Assembly: GCF_018139565.1 (NCBI RefSeq)
Contig: NZ_JAGSPK010000002.1
Location: forward strand, 620,001-684,000
Source of the DNA: Cognatundibacterium rivi
GTDB lineage: Bacteria; Pseudomonadota; Gammaproteobacteria; Burkholderiales; Burkholderiaceae_D
Direction of reading: 5' to 3'
Length of the DNA stretch: 64,000 nucleotides
Part shown: positions 47,401 through 57,324 of the stretch, piece after piece
How the letters are laid out: each line of letters begins with the position of its first letter
Position numbering within the stretch: position 1 is the first letter of the stretch
Translations under genes and position numbers: made by a program
The notes under the pieces: model-generated
Told to the model about the DNA's origin: nothing
Databases searched by the model: none
What the model saw: only the letters and a program-made list of their open reading frames with translations

Positions 47401-48621
47401 TCAGCGTACCAGCTGATTAATTTCAATAATAGGCATCAACACTGCCAACACGATCAGCAACACTACCGCGCCCATTGCAAGTATGAGTACAGGCTCCAGC
47501 AAACCGGCGATCGTCAGCGCCCTGCGTTCCAGATCCTGCTCCTGCGCATTCGATGCACGTTCCAGCATGGCGGGCAGCTCACCTGTGACTTCGCCAGCGC
47601 GTATCATATGAATCAACATCGGCGGGAAATACTTATGCGCAGACAAGGCTCGCGCCAGACTGACACCCTCACGTACGCTTGCCGTCGCATCCTCGACCTG
47701 CGCACGCATCGCGACATTCGACAAGGTCTCCCGGCTCGTTTGCAGGGCGCGTAAAATCGGCACACCCGAACCTGTTGTAATCGCCAGCGTGCTGGCAAAC
47801 CTGGACGTGTTTAAACTACGCTCAAACTTGCCATAAACAGGGGCGGTCAACAACCACTGATGCCAGCGCATTTTTATTTCGGGGTTTTTCAAAGCAAGAC
47901 GCCAGACTGAAAAAGCAGCAACACCAAGCAAAGCAACGAGCCAACCATACACCCGCACAAAGTCTGACACTGCCAGCATCAGCACCGTCAGCAATGGCAG
48001 TTTTTGTTTGGTGTTCGCAAACACGGAAACAATTTGCGGCACCACATACGTCAGCAAGAAAATCACAATCGCAAATGCCACGACTGTCACAATCGCCGGA
48101 TAAGTAAAAGCCAGTTTCACTTTCTGCACCAACGCGTTACGACGTTCTATGTAATCGGCCAGACGCGACAAAACACGCGCCAGATGGCCAATTTGCTCGC
48201 CTGATGCCACCAGCGCGCAATAAATATCGGCAAAATCATCCGGATGCTGTTTCAGTGCATCAGATAAGGCGGCTCCCGCCATCACCTCGGAGCGCACAGA
48301 AGCAATGATGTCGCGGATAAAGCTACGTTCAGATTGTTCCAGCAACGCTGTTAATGACTGTTCCAGCGGCAATCCTGCGTCCAGCAAACTTGCAAGCTGA
48401 CGGGTGAACAAGGCAAGCTCGACGCTGGATAAACGCTCGGAGAAAAAAGAGCGTCGCTGACGAGCGCTACCATCAGCGTTATTGTGTATTGCTTCGACTG
48501 ACACAGGAACCAAGCCCTGTGCACGCAAATCGCTGCGTGCCGCTCTCGCACTATCGGCGTTTAACACGCCGGTACTGCTGGTGCCATGACTATCTATCGC
48601 TTCATATCGAAATGCCGGCAC
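47401..48621 (-). CDS. gspF: Type II secretion inner-membrane protein GspF
   Basis: 406 residues, the normal length for the polytopic platform protein of the T2SS, homologous to PilC. Two repeated T2SSF domains are visible: FTRQLASLLDAGLPLEQSLT, the duplicated SRFASTLAITTGSGVPILRA, plus GEQIGHLARVLSRLADYIER and GEVTGELPAMLERASNAQEQ. Membrane segments include AIVTVVAFAIVIFLLTYVVP and PVLILAMGAVVLLIVLAVLM. It starts 5 bp after the gspE stop, so it is cotranscribed. gspC follows 11 bp downstream. Confidence 0.97.
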   Translation of the reverse strand: MPAFRYEAIDSHGTSSTGVLNADSARAARSDLRAQGLVPVSVEAIHNNADGSARQRRSFFSERLSSVELALFTRQLASLLDAGLPLEQSLTALLEQSERSFIRDIIASVRSEVMAGAALSDALKQHPDDFADIYCALVASGEQIGHLARVLSRLADYIERRNALVQKVKLAFTYPAIVTVVAFAIVIFLLTYVVPQIVSVFANTKQKLPLLTVLMLAVSDFVRVYGWLVALLGVAAFSVWRLALKNPEIKMRWHQWLLTAPVYGKFERSLNTSRFASTLAITTGSGVPILRALQTSRETLSNVAMRAQVEDATASVREGVSLARALSAHKYFPPMLIHMIRAGEVTGELPAMLERASNAQEQDLERRALTIAGLLEPVLILAMGAVVLLIVLAVLMPIIEINQLVR

Positions 48622-48626
48622 GGTAA

Positions 48627-50057
48627 TTATTCCTTAGTGACGCGCAATAATTCTTCAGGCGTTGTCACGCCGCTCTTCACCCAGCGATCACCATCCTCGC
48701 GCATGGTTTTCATACCATTCTGCTGAGCAGCGAGCCGGATTTCCGCTTCCGATGCCTGATGGTGAATTTGCGCACGGATATCTTCCGTTGTCTGCAACAG
48801 TTCATACACACCGACTCGTCCCTGATAACCTGTGTGGCCACAGTGTTCACAGCCGGTCGCATGCCATTGCCCGCCCTCTTCGCGACGGCAATGCGTACAA
48901 AGTTTGCGTACCAGACGTTGTGCGACAACACCCAGTAATGACGAAGACAACAGGAAAGGTTCGATTCCCATATCCAGCAAACGGGTCACGGCTGCCGAAG
49001 AATCATTCGTATGCAAAGTCGCCAGAACCAGATGACCTGTCAATGAGGCTTGTACGGCAATCTGCGCTGTTTCCAGATCACGGATCTCACCGATCATGAT
49101 CACATCCGGATCCTGGCGCAAAATAGCGCGCAAGGCTTTGGCAAACGTCATATCTATCTTCGCATTGACCTGCGTTTGCCCGACACCCGCCAATTCATAT
49201 TCGATAGGATCTTCGACTGTCAGAATATTGGTCGTGCCGGCATTCACGCGAGATAAAGCAGCGTACAGCGTCGTCGTTTTACCGGAACCAGTCGGCCCTG
49301 TAACCAGGACGATGCCATGCGGCTGCGCGATCAGCTTATCAAAATTTTCAAGAACATCCGGACTCATACCAAGATTGCTCAGATCGAGACGCCCGGCTTC
49401 CTTATCCAGCAAACGCAACACTGCACGCTCTCCATGACCAGTCGGCAAAGTCGAGACACGCACATCAACGGGCTTGCCGCCAATCCGCAATGTGATGCGA
49501 CCATCCTGCGGCAAACGCTTTTCGGCGATATCCAGTTGCGCCATGATCTTGATACGTGAGATCAGGGAAGCATGGATTGCTTTACGCGGCCGGACCACAT
49601 CGCGCAATGAGCCATCGATACGAAAACGCACCACTGAAATCTGCTCGAACGGCTCGATGTGAATGTCAGAAGCACCATCGCGCAATGCCTGCGTCAGCAG
49701 AGCATTAATCATACGAATCACAGGCGCATCGTCAGCTGATTCCAGCAAGTCTTCTATCGCTGGCATATCCAGCATCAGCTTCGCCAGATCAAGGTCGGAC
49801 TCCACCTCACCGACCACATCAGCAGCGTCGCCGCCGGAGCCTGCATACGCTTTGGCAATCAGGTCGCTCAACGCTTCATGACTGAGCATATTCAGCTTGA
49901 TCGTGCCAAATTTACGTCCGACCTCGGCGATCGCAGCAGGGCTGGTTTTATTCGAAACGGATAACTCTACCGGTGCCCCTGCGACAGCATTGTCGCGGCT
50001 GGCCAACACGGAAAAATCCCGCGCAAACCCGTATGGCAATAAGCGATTCTCCATCAT
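48627..50057 (-). CDS. gspE: Type II secretion ATPase GspE
   Basis: 476 residues. The hexameric cytoplasmic ATPase that drives pseudopilus assembly. It has an N-terminal recruitment domain ([20 protein letters not shown]), the [20 protein letters not shown] block, the Walker A GPTGSGKT at 254-261, the Asp box and His box ([20 protein letters not shown], then [20 protein letters not shown]), and a zinc tetracysteine site ([21 protein letters not shown]). All key residues are present. The start is the first of two adjacent ATG codons, 3 bp after the gspD stop. Confidence 0.98.
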   Translation of the reverse strand: MMENRLLPYGFARDFSVLASRDNAVAGAPVELSVSNKTSPAAIAEVGRKFGTIKLNMLSHEALSDLIAKAYAGSGGDAADVVGEVESDLDLAKLMLDMPAIEDLLESADDAPVIRMINALLTQALRDGASDIHIEPFEQISVVRFRIDGSLRDVVRPRKAIHASLISRIKIMAQLDIAEKRLPQDGRITLRIGGKPVDVRVSTLPTGHGERAVLRLLDKEAGRLDLSNLGMSPDVLENFDKLIAQPHGIVLVTGPTGSGKTTTLYAALSRVNAGTTNILTVEDPIEYELAGVGQTQVNAKIDMTFAKALRAILRQDPDVIMIGEIRDLETAQIAVQASLTGHLVLATLHTNDSSAAVTRLLDMGIEPFLLSSSLLGVVAQRLVRKLCTHCRREEGGQWHATGCEHCGHTGYQGRVGVYELLQTTEDIRAQIHHQASEAEIRLAAQQNGMKTMREDGDRWVKSGVTTPEELLRVTKE

Positions 50058-50060
50058 GGC

Positions 50061-52229
50061 TTACTTGCTTTCCTGACTACCGGACTTCGGCTTATCTGAT
50101 GGCATAGAAGTCGACGTCGACATCAGCTTGCCTTTTTCCATCTCAGGCAACTGCGCAGCAGGTACCCCATCCTTATTTGGTGCGATTTGCGTACGCATAT
50201 AGTCATAGCGATCAACAGAAACACTATTACTTTGCTCGGCATTGCGTATCACGGTCGGACGCAAAAATACCATCAGATTAGTTTTGCCACGTTTGGCCGT
50301 CTGATACTTAAACAAATTACCAATAACAGGAATATCCGCCAGACCAGTCACCTTTTCAACGGAGTCAGAAGTACTGTCTTCCATCAGGCCGCCCAGCGCC
50401 AAAATTTGTCCATCCTCAACCAGCACATTGGTGGAAATGGAACGTTGTTTGGTAATCAGACCAGACGATGTCACCGCCGCAGAATCGTCAATACTTGAAC
50501 TTTCCTGATAGATCGCCAGCTTGACCGTGCCGCCTTCGGAAATTTGTGGTTTGACGGTCAGTTTCAGTCCGACTTCCTTACGTTCTATGGTCTGGAAAGG
50601 ATTCACACCAGCCGTGCCGGTCGAAGCTGACGTGGTGAACTGGCCGGTAATGAAAGGCACGTTTTTACCGACCACAATTTTTGCTTCTTCGTTATCCAGC
50701 GTAACCAGATTCGGCATCGACAAGATATTTGCATTGCCACCGCTATTGAGGATATGCGCCACAGCCCCCAAACCCAGCTTACCGTTGATCTGTTTGAACA
50801 CACCGATAGACAAACCATTGCCAGGTGTCGGCGTCGCTGCTGTGGCAAGACTGAGTATATTATTTCCAGTTGTCGTAAATGCAGTGCCGCCACCAACACG
50901 ATAATTGCTATTACTATCGCCAGACAACCCCAGCCATTGCACGCCGAATTCATTCGCTTTATCTGCACTGATTTCAACAATCAACGCCTCGACATACACC
51001 TGCGCACGTCGCGCATCTAACTGATCAATCACGGAACGCAAGTTTTTATATACCGCTTCACTTGCCGTAATGATCAATGTATTGGTTGCCGCATCAGCCT
51101 GAATGAACCCCGCTGCGCCACTAGAGTTACCTGATGCTGAACTGCTGCTGGACGATTGTGGCAAACCACCGGTGACACCGGTGTTACCGGTGCTTGTCGT
51201 CGAATTAGATGTCAGTGGGCTGTTCGTTCCATTCGCAGAGCTGCCTGTATTCGACAAACCCGTGCTCGCGGGCAAGGCGCTGGTATCGCCAGAAATAATG
51301 GAGCGTAAAGTCTGCGCCAGCTTCACCGCCTCTGCATTTTTCAGATACACCACATGCACATTACCAGGCAAAGCCGTTGGCTGATCCAGTTTAGCAATCA
51401 ACTCCTTGACCAGATTTGCACGTGCAGCCGAAGGTGCTCGCAACAAAACGGAATTGGTGCGCGGATCAGCCAGCAAGACAGCACGTCCGCCTTCCGCAGC
51501 AGCGCCGTTATCACTGAGCTTGCTCACCAAGGCGGCGATATCGCTCGCCATCGCATGTTTGATAGGAATCACGTCCATATCCACCGTCGCGGGAACATCT
51601 AAAGACGCAATGATTTTATTCAGGCGTTTTAAGTTATCAGCGTAATCGGTGATCACAACAGAGTTGTTGCCCGGATTTGCATTAATCGTATTATTCGGCG
51701 AAATCAATGGCCGCAAAATCGTCACAACATTAGTAGCTGACTCGTAATTCAGACGGTAAATCTGGGTTGCAACCTGATCGCCTCTGACCGATTCACCTTT
51801 TTCATTCTGCACAGACTGCGTTGGGCCAGGTTGCAGCTTGGCATCGGATTCCGGCACCACTTTGTAATAGCCATCCGCATACACAACCGCATATCCTTGC
51901 AAACGCAATGTCGATGTCAGCAACTTGAACGCCTGTTCTTTCGTCAGCGGTTTTTCCGATACTAATGTGACCTGACCTTTCACCCGGGGATCGATGATGA
52001 AAGTGGAACCTGTGTAGTGTCCGATCGCTTTAACAACAGATTCAATATCGGCACCGACAAAATTTAAATCTGCCGTATTTGAAGCTGGCGTTTGCGCCAA
52101 TACGGAAGAACTGATGAGACAACCGGCACTCAATACTGCCACCCCCGTCATGACAGACAAGTGACGCATTGGTTTGCGTAAGGAATTGCTGATCATAGCT
52201 GCCTTGTTTTTTAATGGATATTTTTTCAT
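50061..52229 (-). CDS. gspD: Type II secretion outer-membrane secretin GspD
   Basis: 722 residues. The outer-membrane secretin through which folded exoproteins leave. An N-terminal signal region (LSVMTGVAVLSAGCLISSSV, LAQTPA) is followed by N0 (LNFVGADIESVVKAIGHYTG) and N1-N3 domains (VIPIKHAMASDIAALVSKLS, VHVVYLKNAEAVKLAQTLRS), the secretin domain (GAVAHILNSGGNANILSMPN, VGKNVPFITGQF, VGLKLTVKPQISEGGTVKLA, VLVEDGQILALGGLMEDSTS) and an S-type end. A ~45-residue Ser/Thr/Gly/Asn-rich insertion interrupts N3 near residues 318-365. A TTG or ATG choice further upstream is not needed. It lies 5 bp after gspN. Confidence 0.97.
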   Translation of the reverse strand: MKKYPLKNKAAMISNSLRKPMRHLSVMTGVAVLSAGCLISSSVLAQTPASNTADLNFVGADIESVVKAIGHYTGSTFIIDPRVKGQVTLVSEKPLTKEQAFKLLTSTLRLQGYAVVYADGYYKVVPESDAKLQPGPTQSVQNEKGESVRGDQVATQIYRLNYESATNVVTILRPLISPNNTINANPGNNSVVITDYADNLKRLNKIIASLDVPATVDMDVIPIKHAMASDIAALVSKLSDNGAAAEGGRAVLLADPRTNSVLLRAPSAARANLVKELIAKLDQPTALPGNVHVVYLKNAEAVKLAQTLRSIISGDTSALPASTGLSNTGSSANGTNSPLTSNSTTSTGNTGVTGGLPQSSSSSSASGNSSGAAGFIQADAATNTLIITASEAVYKNLRSVIDQLDARRAQVYVEALIVEISADKANEFGVQWLGLSGDSNSNYRVGGGTAFTTTGNNILSLATAATPTPGNGLSIGVFKQINGKLGLGAVAHILNSGGNANILSMPNLVTLDNEEAKIVVGKNVPFITGQFTTSASTGTAGVNPFQTIERKEVGLKLTVKPQISEGGTVKLAIYQESSSIDDSAAVTSSGLITKQRSISTNVLVEDGQILALGGLMEDSTSDSVEKVTGLADIPVIGNLFKYQTAKRGKTNLMVFLRPTVIRNAEQSNSVSVDRYDYMRTQIAPNKDGVPAAQLPEMEKGKLMSTSTSMPSDKPKSGSQESK

Positions 52230-52234
52230 TTGAA

Positions 52235-53026
52235 CTATTTAAACTCTAAAGCGATGACATCCTGATCGCCGTCCTTACGGCGCTGCCCCAGCAAATTCAG
52301 TAAATTTGCCAATCTTGCCTGCTGCCCTTCCTCTGCCCAGGCTTTGCCTGAGAACTGGAAACGACCGCCATTTAATGTACCGCTGCCAGCCAGCATCATC
52401 GGTCCTTTTAAGGTATTCAGATGCAGGTCGGCATTTGCGCCATGTAAGTCAAACGCCATGTTGTAACTGCCTAGCGGTTTCACTGGCGACAACCGTGATG
52501 CCATTTCCGACAATTCCACTTGTAACTGCCCGTCAGCATTGAGTTTGCCGGCATCCCGGGCAAAGCGTAAATTATTCCACGACATCCGCAATTTGCCGGT
52601 CGGTCCTATCGTATTCAGCGGGGCCCCCAGCCCTTCTAAACGTTCGGTCGGCAACAGCAAACTCGCCGGACTCACCTGCAACTCCGAAAAATTCCCCTGT
52701 ATCTTCACGATGGCCGACAGCGATTCAGGATTCGCCAACTCCGCTTCGACTTGTGCCAGCAAAATCAGCGGCGAAATTTTCCAGGCAAAGCGCCCCGCAA
52801 ACAAAGGCGTCACCGGACCACTGGCACCGGAAGCAACACCGACAAACGCCGATCCACGCCAGAACGAACCTTGCACATCACCGAGACTGAGTCGCCCTTG
52901 CGTTTGCTTTTCCAGTAAAGCGCCGAGCCAGCTGGCAGGTAAGAAAAACAAAACGGAGAGCGTGATGCTGACAATGCCTGTCAAAATCCACACCCAAGAC
53001 CCCGCTGCTGACTTTACCGACTTCAT
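52235..53026 (-). CDS. gspN: Type II secretion protein GspN
   Basis: 263 residues with a membrane helix at the N-terminus (GSWVWILTGIVSITLSVLFF) and a periplasmic beta-rich part. GspN is a non-essential T2SS component of many beta- and gammaproteobacteria. Segments such as LPASWLGALLEKQTQGRLSL, GDVQGSFWRGSAFVGVAS and LKGPMMLAGSGTLNGGRFQF are typical of GspN's family. It follows gspM with 0 bp (adjacent) and precedes gspD, an arrangement found when the gsp genes are rearranged. Assigned from location and family-level pattern. Confidence 0.86.
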   Translation of the reverse strand: MKSVKSAAGSWVWILTGIVSITLSVLFFLPASWLGALLEKQTQGRLSLGDVQGSFWRGSAFVGVASGASGPVTPLFAGRFAWKISPLILLAQVEAELANPESLSAIVKIQGNFSELQVSPASLLLPTERLEGLGAPLNTIGPTGKLRMSWNNLRFARDAGKLNADGQLQVELSEMASRLSPVKPLGSYNMAFDLHGANADLHLNTLKGPMMLAGSGTLNGGRFQFSGKAWAEEGQQARLANLLNLLGQRRKDGDQDVIALEFK

Positions 53027-53527
53027 TCAAAGCCCACCACGTTGCTGCTTTAATGTCAGGCTCACATTCACCTGCGCCGGTTCCGGCAAGGCGGTAAATC
53101 GCGCTTCCTCAACCGTCAAACGCGACGATTTTTGTGCTTCTATCAGCCATTCCATCACATTCGCATAGGCGACCGTCTGAATTTGTAAGCGCACGATATC
53201 CTCCGTCACGCTAAGTGTTTGCGCCTTGATGCCGCGTGCTGCCAGCGAGGCCTCCACGCTCTCACGGCTGACCGGTTCTGTCATCTGCGACAAACCCGCT
53301 GCCAGTTTGGATTGCTGCGCGCTCAGCGCCGTTATCTCGGCGACCTGCTGACGCAAAACCGGGATCTGCTTGAGTAATTTCGTCCGCCCTGTCAACGCAG
53401 GGTCAAGAAAAATCTGATAGACCAGCGCCAGCAAAATCACCACTGCGGCAATGCTCAGCATGCGGCGTTCGCGCGCGTCGCGTTGCTCCCAAAAAAGAGC
53501 AAACTCTTGCGTCAATTGCTTCTTCAT
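53027..53527 (-). CDS. gspM: Type II secretion inner-membrane protein GspM
   Basis: 166 residues. A short cytoplasmic end, a membrane helix (MLSIAAVVILLALVYQIFLD) and a periplasmic ferredoxin-like domain (VSRESVEASLAARGIKAQTL, AYANVMEWLIEAQKSSRLTV). This is the layout of GspM, which dimerises with GspL and guides GspE and the pseudopilins. The start overlaps the gspL stop by one base. Sequence identity in this family is low, and the gene order L-M-N is the main support along with topology. Confidence 0.9.
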   Translation of the reverse strand: MKKQLTQEFALFWEQRDARERRMLSIAAVVILLALVYQIFLDPALTGRTKLLKQIPVLRQQVAEITALSAQQSKLAAGLSQMTEPVSRESVEASLAARGIKAQTLSVTEDIVRLQIQTVAYANVMEWLIEAQKSSRLTVEEARFTALPEPAQVNVSLTLKQQRGGL

Positions 53528-54780
53528 CAGTTTTTTCCTCCCATGGTGATATGCAATATCCCATCGGGTGTCGCTTCCATGCGCATAGACTGCTCAGCCA
53601 ATGCGCCGCGCAGTTGATCCAGCGGAATCTGTCCCGGCGATTTCACTTTAACATTCAGTCCCCGCTCTTTATATTCGACGGACACCACATCGGCTGGCTT
53701 GCCCACCATCACGCGTTCCCACACCTGCGTGAACTGCGCCGCCATCACAGCAAAATCATTCGGTGCAAACTGACCGGACAGACGTTTCGCTAAATCCACT
53801 TTCTGCCGCATTTGCGCTAAAGGATCAGGAATCGTCGTCTCTTTAGGAAAGCTGTTTTTATACGTCTGCATCAAAGCTGCGCTTAAATTTCTGGCTTCGC
53901 GTTTCAGGCTGAACCATTCCACGTTTAATGCAGCGATATTGAATATCACCATCACTGCCAGCAAACGTAAAGGCCAGCGCCACAAAGCCCAGTCGATAGA
54001 TGGTTTATGAACCGCGCCGACGTCTGACATCAGATCCGGCGTTTTCAGGCTGATGCCACCAACCCTGTTTTGCCAGCTGATCGCCCGCACCTGAAAACGC
54101 TCGCTCAGTGCCAGCGTCTGCAACAGTGCCTGATATTGTTCGACTTCATTGGCGCCCACATACAAATCGACATTGGTTTCCGGTGCCAGCAAATTCAGCA
54201 TGGCAATCGCACTGTCACGCTCTGCCTCAGCCAGATTGAGCCCCATCCCTTGCAACGCAGACTGTCTGATCGTCAGCGCCAGCACGCCATCCCGGTTTTC
54301 AATCAACGCAGCAGCGTGATTTTCCTGCTCCGGCAGCATCAGAGCCAGCTGCGACGGAAACGCGGCGATTTTCTTTACCGGCCAGTCTTTGACCTTCGCT
54401 GCCATCGTCTCCAGCCAGACCCGGTCTGCCACGGCAACGGTCGCTTCACCATTCACCACCGGCGTCGCCACCAGTGCCACATCGGCAGGATCGGAAGTCA
54501 GTTGTTCTTCGAGCAGATTCGGTAACGCAGTTTTGAATTTCGCTGCCGACATCGGTGGTACTTTGATCGTGAGCAAACTGACATCACTGGCGGCAACAAG
54601 TAAATGCAGCTGGCGGGCACCGACCGACAAGGCGCGTAACTCGGTCAGCGTTTGCAGACCTTGCTGCAATATGTTGCCTTCTGCCGAAAATAAGGCAAAC
54701 GGAAATGTCTGCGAAGACCAGTCCGGGCTGCTTTGCGCAGCCACCCGTGAGGGTAAAGAAATAGTGAGTGTACTTGCCAT
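53527..54780 (-). CDS. gspL: Type II secretion protein GspL
   Basis: 417 residues from ATG 54780 (MASTLTISLPSR); a start at 54804 would overlap gspK by 19 bp. A cytoplasmic actin-like domain of about 260 residues (FALFSAEGNILQQGLQTLTE, LEEQLTSDPADVALVATPVV) binds GspE. It is followed by a single membrane helix (LRLLAVMVIFNIAALNVEWF) and a periplasmic ferredoxin-like domain that pairs with GspM (ERVMVGKPADVVSVEYKERG). It begins 5 bp after gspK. The assignment is sound from topology and order, with weak sequence motifs as usual for GspL. Confidence 0.93.
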   Translation of the reverse strand: MASTLTISLPSRVAAQSSPDWSSQTFPFALFSAEGNILQQGLQTLTELRALSVGARQLHLLVAASDVSLLTIKVPPMSAAKFKTALPNLLEEQLTSDPADVALVATPVVNGEATVAVADRVWLETMAAKVKDWPVKKIAAFPSQLALMLPEQENHAAALIENRDGVLALTIRQSALQGMGLNLAEAERDSAIAMLNLLAPETNVDLYVGANEVEQYQALLQTLALSERFQVRAISWQNRVGGISLKTPDLMSDVGAVHKPSIDWALWRWPLRLLAVMVIFNIAALNVEWFSLKREARNLSAALMQTYKNSFPKETTIPDPLAQMRQKVDLAKRLSGQFAPNDFAVMAAQFTQVWERVMVGKPADVVSVEYKERGLNVKVKSPGQIPLDQLRGALAEQSMRMEATPDGILHITMGGKN

Positions 54781-54785
54781 GTAAT

Positions 54786-55808
54786 TTAGTTGTCTCTTAC
54801 CCAAAGCACCGTCGTCGATGCGTCCTCTGCCCGCTCTATCAATGCGCTGACATCCATCAGCGAGCGGTTCATTTTAACCTTACCGTTCACCACAAAATAA
54901 TTGGTTGAGGTATCGACCTCTTTTTTAGAAGTCATTTTTGCCTTATCAGGGAAACGCGTCTCAAAATCGGCAAAGCCGCTGATATAAGCCCGCTCGCGAC
55001 TGGCAACCATCATCGCCGCATCCGATAAACTCATGCCCTCGATGCGTGCCGCCAACACCTCGGCAGGAGCCGTGTTCAAATTAATCGTCGTGATGCCGGA
55101 TTTACGAGGCAAAGCAATCACATACGAACGCAATTTATTCACCATCTCTGGCGTAAAGCCTGGCACTGACAACAAATCATCGACCTGCGTAAACCGCAGG
55201 AATTGTACTGCAGCTTGCGCATCTTCCGATGTGTTTTTTACATTGCCGCCAGAATTGGCAGGTGCACTGGCAGGGGCGCTGTCCGGTGCACCTTTCGGCA
55301 CCACCGCTTTCGGCTGGCTTTGCGCAATCGCATCGGCAGTACGCTGCGCCAGATCACCAGAGAAACGCAGATTCGTCAACAGGCGCGCAAAGACGGCAGT
55401 TTCGCGGCCATCAACGATGCCGTCTGTCGCCAGATTGTTCAGGTTATATAAAGACTGCGCATCGATGACCTGACCGGACAAACTGGCATCGCTGGCATCC
55501 GTGTCTGCGCGTCCATTTTCAACATACTGATCCAGGCGCGTGTCTTCGAGTCTGACCGCCCATGGTTCCCCCAGATGATCGACATTGCTCTGCTTTTTAT
55601 CTTCGCGCAGGATCAGTCTCGCCCAGTCGATCGCACCACGTAATATCCATTTTTTTTGCAACTGCATGCGCTGATTCTCTATCGAACGCACCTGCACCTG
55701 TTGCTGCCAGAACAGGCTGGCAACAATCGTGATCGCCAGCGTCGTCAGCAACAGCGCAGTCACAACAGCGACGCCACGTTGCCGGGGATGATAAAAGGCG
55801 ATCTGCAT
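54786..55808 (-). CDS. gspK: Type II secretion minor pseudopilin GspK
   Basis: 340 residues, the large minor pseudopilin that caps the pseudopilus tip with GspI and GspJ. The prepilin-type N-terminus is RQRGVAVVTALLLTTLAITI; the usual Glu at mature position 5 is replaced by Thr, as expected for GspK only. The large inserted alpha-domain is present (DAQSLYNLNNLATDGIVDGR, FTQVDDLLSVPGFTPEMVNK, TTINLNTAPAEVLAARIEGM), including helix-hairpin-helix-like repeats. It overlaps the gspJ stop by one base. Confidence 0.96.
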   Translation of the reverse strand: MQIAFYHPRQRGVAVVTALLLTTLAITIVASLFWQQQVQVRSIENQRMQLQKKWILRGAIDWARLILREDKKQSNVDHLGEPWAVRLEDTRLDQYVENGRADTDASDASLSGQVIDAQSLYNLNNLATDGIVDGRETAVFARLLTNLRFSGDLAQRTADAIAQSQPKAVVPKGAPDSAPASAPANSGGNVKNTSEDAQAAVQFLRFTQVDDLLSVPGFTPEMVNKLRSYVIALPRKSGITTINLNTAPAEVLAARIEGMSLSDAAMMVASRERAYISGFADFETRFPDKAKMTSKKEVDTSTNYFVVNGKVKMNRSLMDVSALIERAEDASTTVLWVRDN

Positions 55809-56467
55809 CAGCTTGCCCCCAGCAAAAATACTTTTGTCATCGGCGCTTCACGTCCCTGTACTTGCATGGACACTTCCAGTCCAGCCAGTTTCGCACTCTT
55901 GATTGCGGGATTCTTTGCTGCGGCATCGGTCGCGGCGTTTTGTATATCAGTGCCGTCGACACGCCAGCCAGTTTCACCTTGCGTCCAGGTGCGCATCGCC
56001 AGTGAAGTCACATCGGTCTGCAACTGTATGACCGGCGTCACATCAGTATCACCCGCAGCACTTTGCCAATCGTTGTCCAATGCCGCAATTTCGCGGGTCG
56101 GCATCAGCTCACGCCGTCCCAGTTTGCCATCAATCACGCTGTACACAATCACCTGAAAACGCAGCGGCTGATTATCTTCAAGTACCGAGCGGATCAGCAT
56201 CAGTTTGCTGCCGGCGGCACGCAATACACTGCGTCCTTGCAGCAAGTTGGCATCCATCAGATGTGCGCAATCATTTTCGATCTGGGCAAAGGCCAGTTGA
56301 ATACCGCGTGTCTGCGTCATTTCTGCATTCAGCGCAACACGCGCGCGCACGATACCATCCAGACCACGCCAGCCAAGCACAGCGACAATCGCAAGTATCG
56401 TAATCGCGACCAGTAATTCAATCAGGGTAAAACCACGTGTTGCGGCGGGCCGGTGATTACAAGGCAT
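55808..56467 (-). CDS. gspJ: Type II secretion minor pseudopilin GspJ
   Basis: 219 residues. Prepilin cleavage and methylation site TRGFTLIELLVAITILAIVA, with Glu5 kept. The C-terminal beta-rich region (AGSKLMLIRSVLEDNQPLRF, VIVYSVIDGKLGRRELMPTR, MRTWTQGETGWRVDGTDI) matches the GspJ family. It forms the tip trimer with GspI and GspK. The start overlaps the gspI end by 11 bp. Confidence 0.94.
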   Translation of the reverse strand: MPCNHRPAATRGFTLIELLVAITILAIVAVLGWRGLDGIVRARVALNAEMTQTRGIQLAFAQIENDCAHLMDANLLQGRSVLRAAGSKLMLIRSVLEDNQPLRFQVIVYSVIDGKLGRRELMPTREIAALDNDWQSAAGDTDVTPVIQLQTDVTSLAMRTWTQGETGWRVDGTDIQNAATDAAAKNPAIKSAKLAGLEVSMQVQGREAPMTKVFLLGAS

Positions 56468-56837
56468 TCGGCACCACCTGAGTCAGCTTGATAATGCGGC
56501 GCGAAGGTTTATCTGTTTCATAAACGAAGACTTCGACGCGCCGGAATGAAGGATTCGGCGTCGCAATCACATGCTCTTCGCAAGTCAGTTTTAAATCAGC
56601 CTGCGGACATTCAAACGTACGTTCACCCAGTGAAGGCCATTCGCGCGCTAGACGGATTTGCGACAAGCGGTTTTCTGCCGACCATGTCGCCATCAGCGAG
56701 ATACGCAGGTCATTGCTGTTTTGCGTCAGGCTGCCAACCGCACGCAGGCTCGCGCCCAGCGCAGTACCGACGATGACCAGCGCCACCAGCACTTCAAGCA
56801 GGGTAAAACCAGCGTGACGGGATAATTTCAGGCGCAT
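56457..56837 (-). CDS. gspI: Type II secretion minor pseudopilin GspI
   Basis: 126 residues from ATG 56837 (MRLKLSRHAGFTLLEV), one base after the gspH stop; the open frame upstream (to 56948) is shadow sequence within gspH. The prepilin motif AGFTLLEVLVALVIVGTALG with Glu5 is clear. The C-terminal part is NRLSQIRLAREWPSLGERTF and CEEHVIATPNPSFRRVEVFV, fitting GspI. It nucleates the pseudopilus tip with J and K. Confidence 0.95.
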   Translation of the reverse strand: MRLKLSRHAGFTLLEVLVALVIVGTALGASLRAVGSLTQNSNDLRISLMATWSAENRLSQIRLAREWPSLGERTFECPQADLKLTCEEHVIATPNPSFRRVEVFVYETDKPSRRIIKLTQVVPNAL

Positions 56838-56838
56838 C

Positions 56839-57303
56839 TCATTCCACGGAAAAATGTCCGACGCCATCGGCACGGATACGTACGCTGCCATCCGGCACAC
56901 GTAAAGTGATAATGAAAGGCTTATCGACAGGCTCGCGGCCAAACACAACCCGTACCGCTGCCGCCTGATTGCTCGGCGGCTCCATACTCAGTTCTACCGG
57001 GGAAACTTCAAATGCGCGATCACGCAACATGTCGTCGCGCAGCGGCAACCAGACCCTGTCTTCACGCACCTGAAAACGGTAGCCAAACTGATCCGCTTCA
57101 AATGCAACCGGCAAATTGCGCAGAATGGCTTCATCCCGCGCGAGCTGCAACAGCAAGGCAATACGATTCGCATCTTGCTCGACGCGCTGACGCGGACTCG
57201 GCATCGCATTAAACGCGACCGCGCCCAGCATCAGACCGGCGATCACCATCACTACCAGCAATTCGAGTAGTGTAAAGCCGCGCTGCCTGCTTCGCAGTGT
57301 CAT
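56839..57303 (-). CDS. gspH: Type II secretion minor pseudopilin GspH
   Basis: 154 residues. N-terminal prepilin motif QRGFTLLELLVVMVIAGLML (Gly9/Phe10 cleavage, Glu5 conserved) and a C-terminal beta domain (RIALLLQLARDEAILRNLPV, AFEADQFGYRFQVREDRVWL, FIITLRVPDGSVRIRADGVG). GspH joins the pseudopilus shaft to the tip complex. Its length and location directly after the major pseudopilin gspG leave little doubt. Confidence 0.95.
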   Translation of the reverse strand: MTLRSRQRGFTLLELLVVMVIAGLMLGAVAFNAMPSPRQRVEQDANRIALLLQLARDEAILRNLPVAFEADQFGYRFQVREDRVWLPLRDDMLRDRAFEVSPVELSMEPPSNQAAAVRVVFGREPVDKPFIITLRVPDGSVRIRADGVGHFSVE

Positions 57304-57324
57304 GAATGGGAAACGATGCAGAGT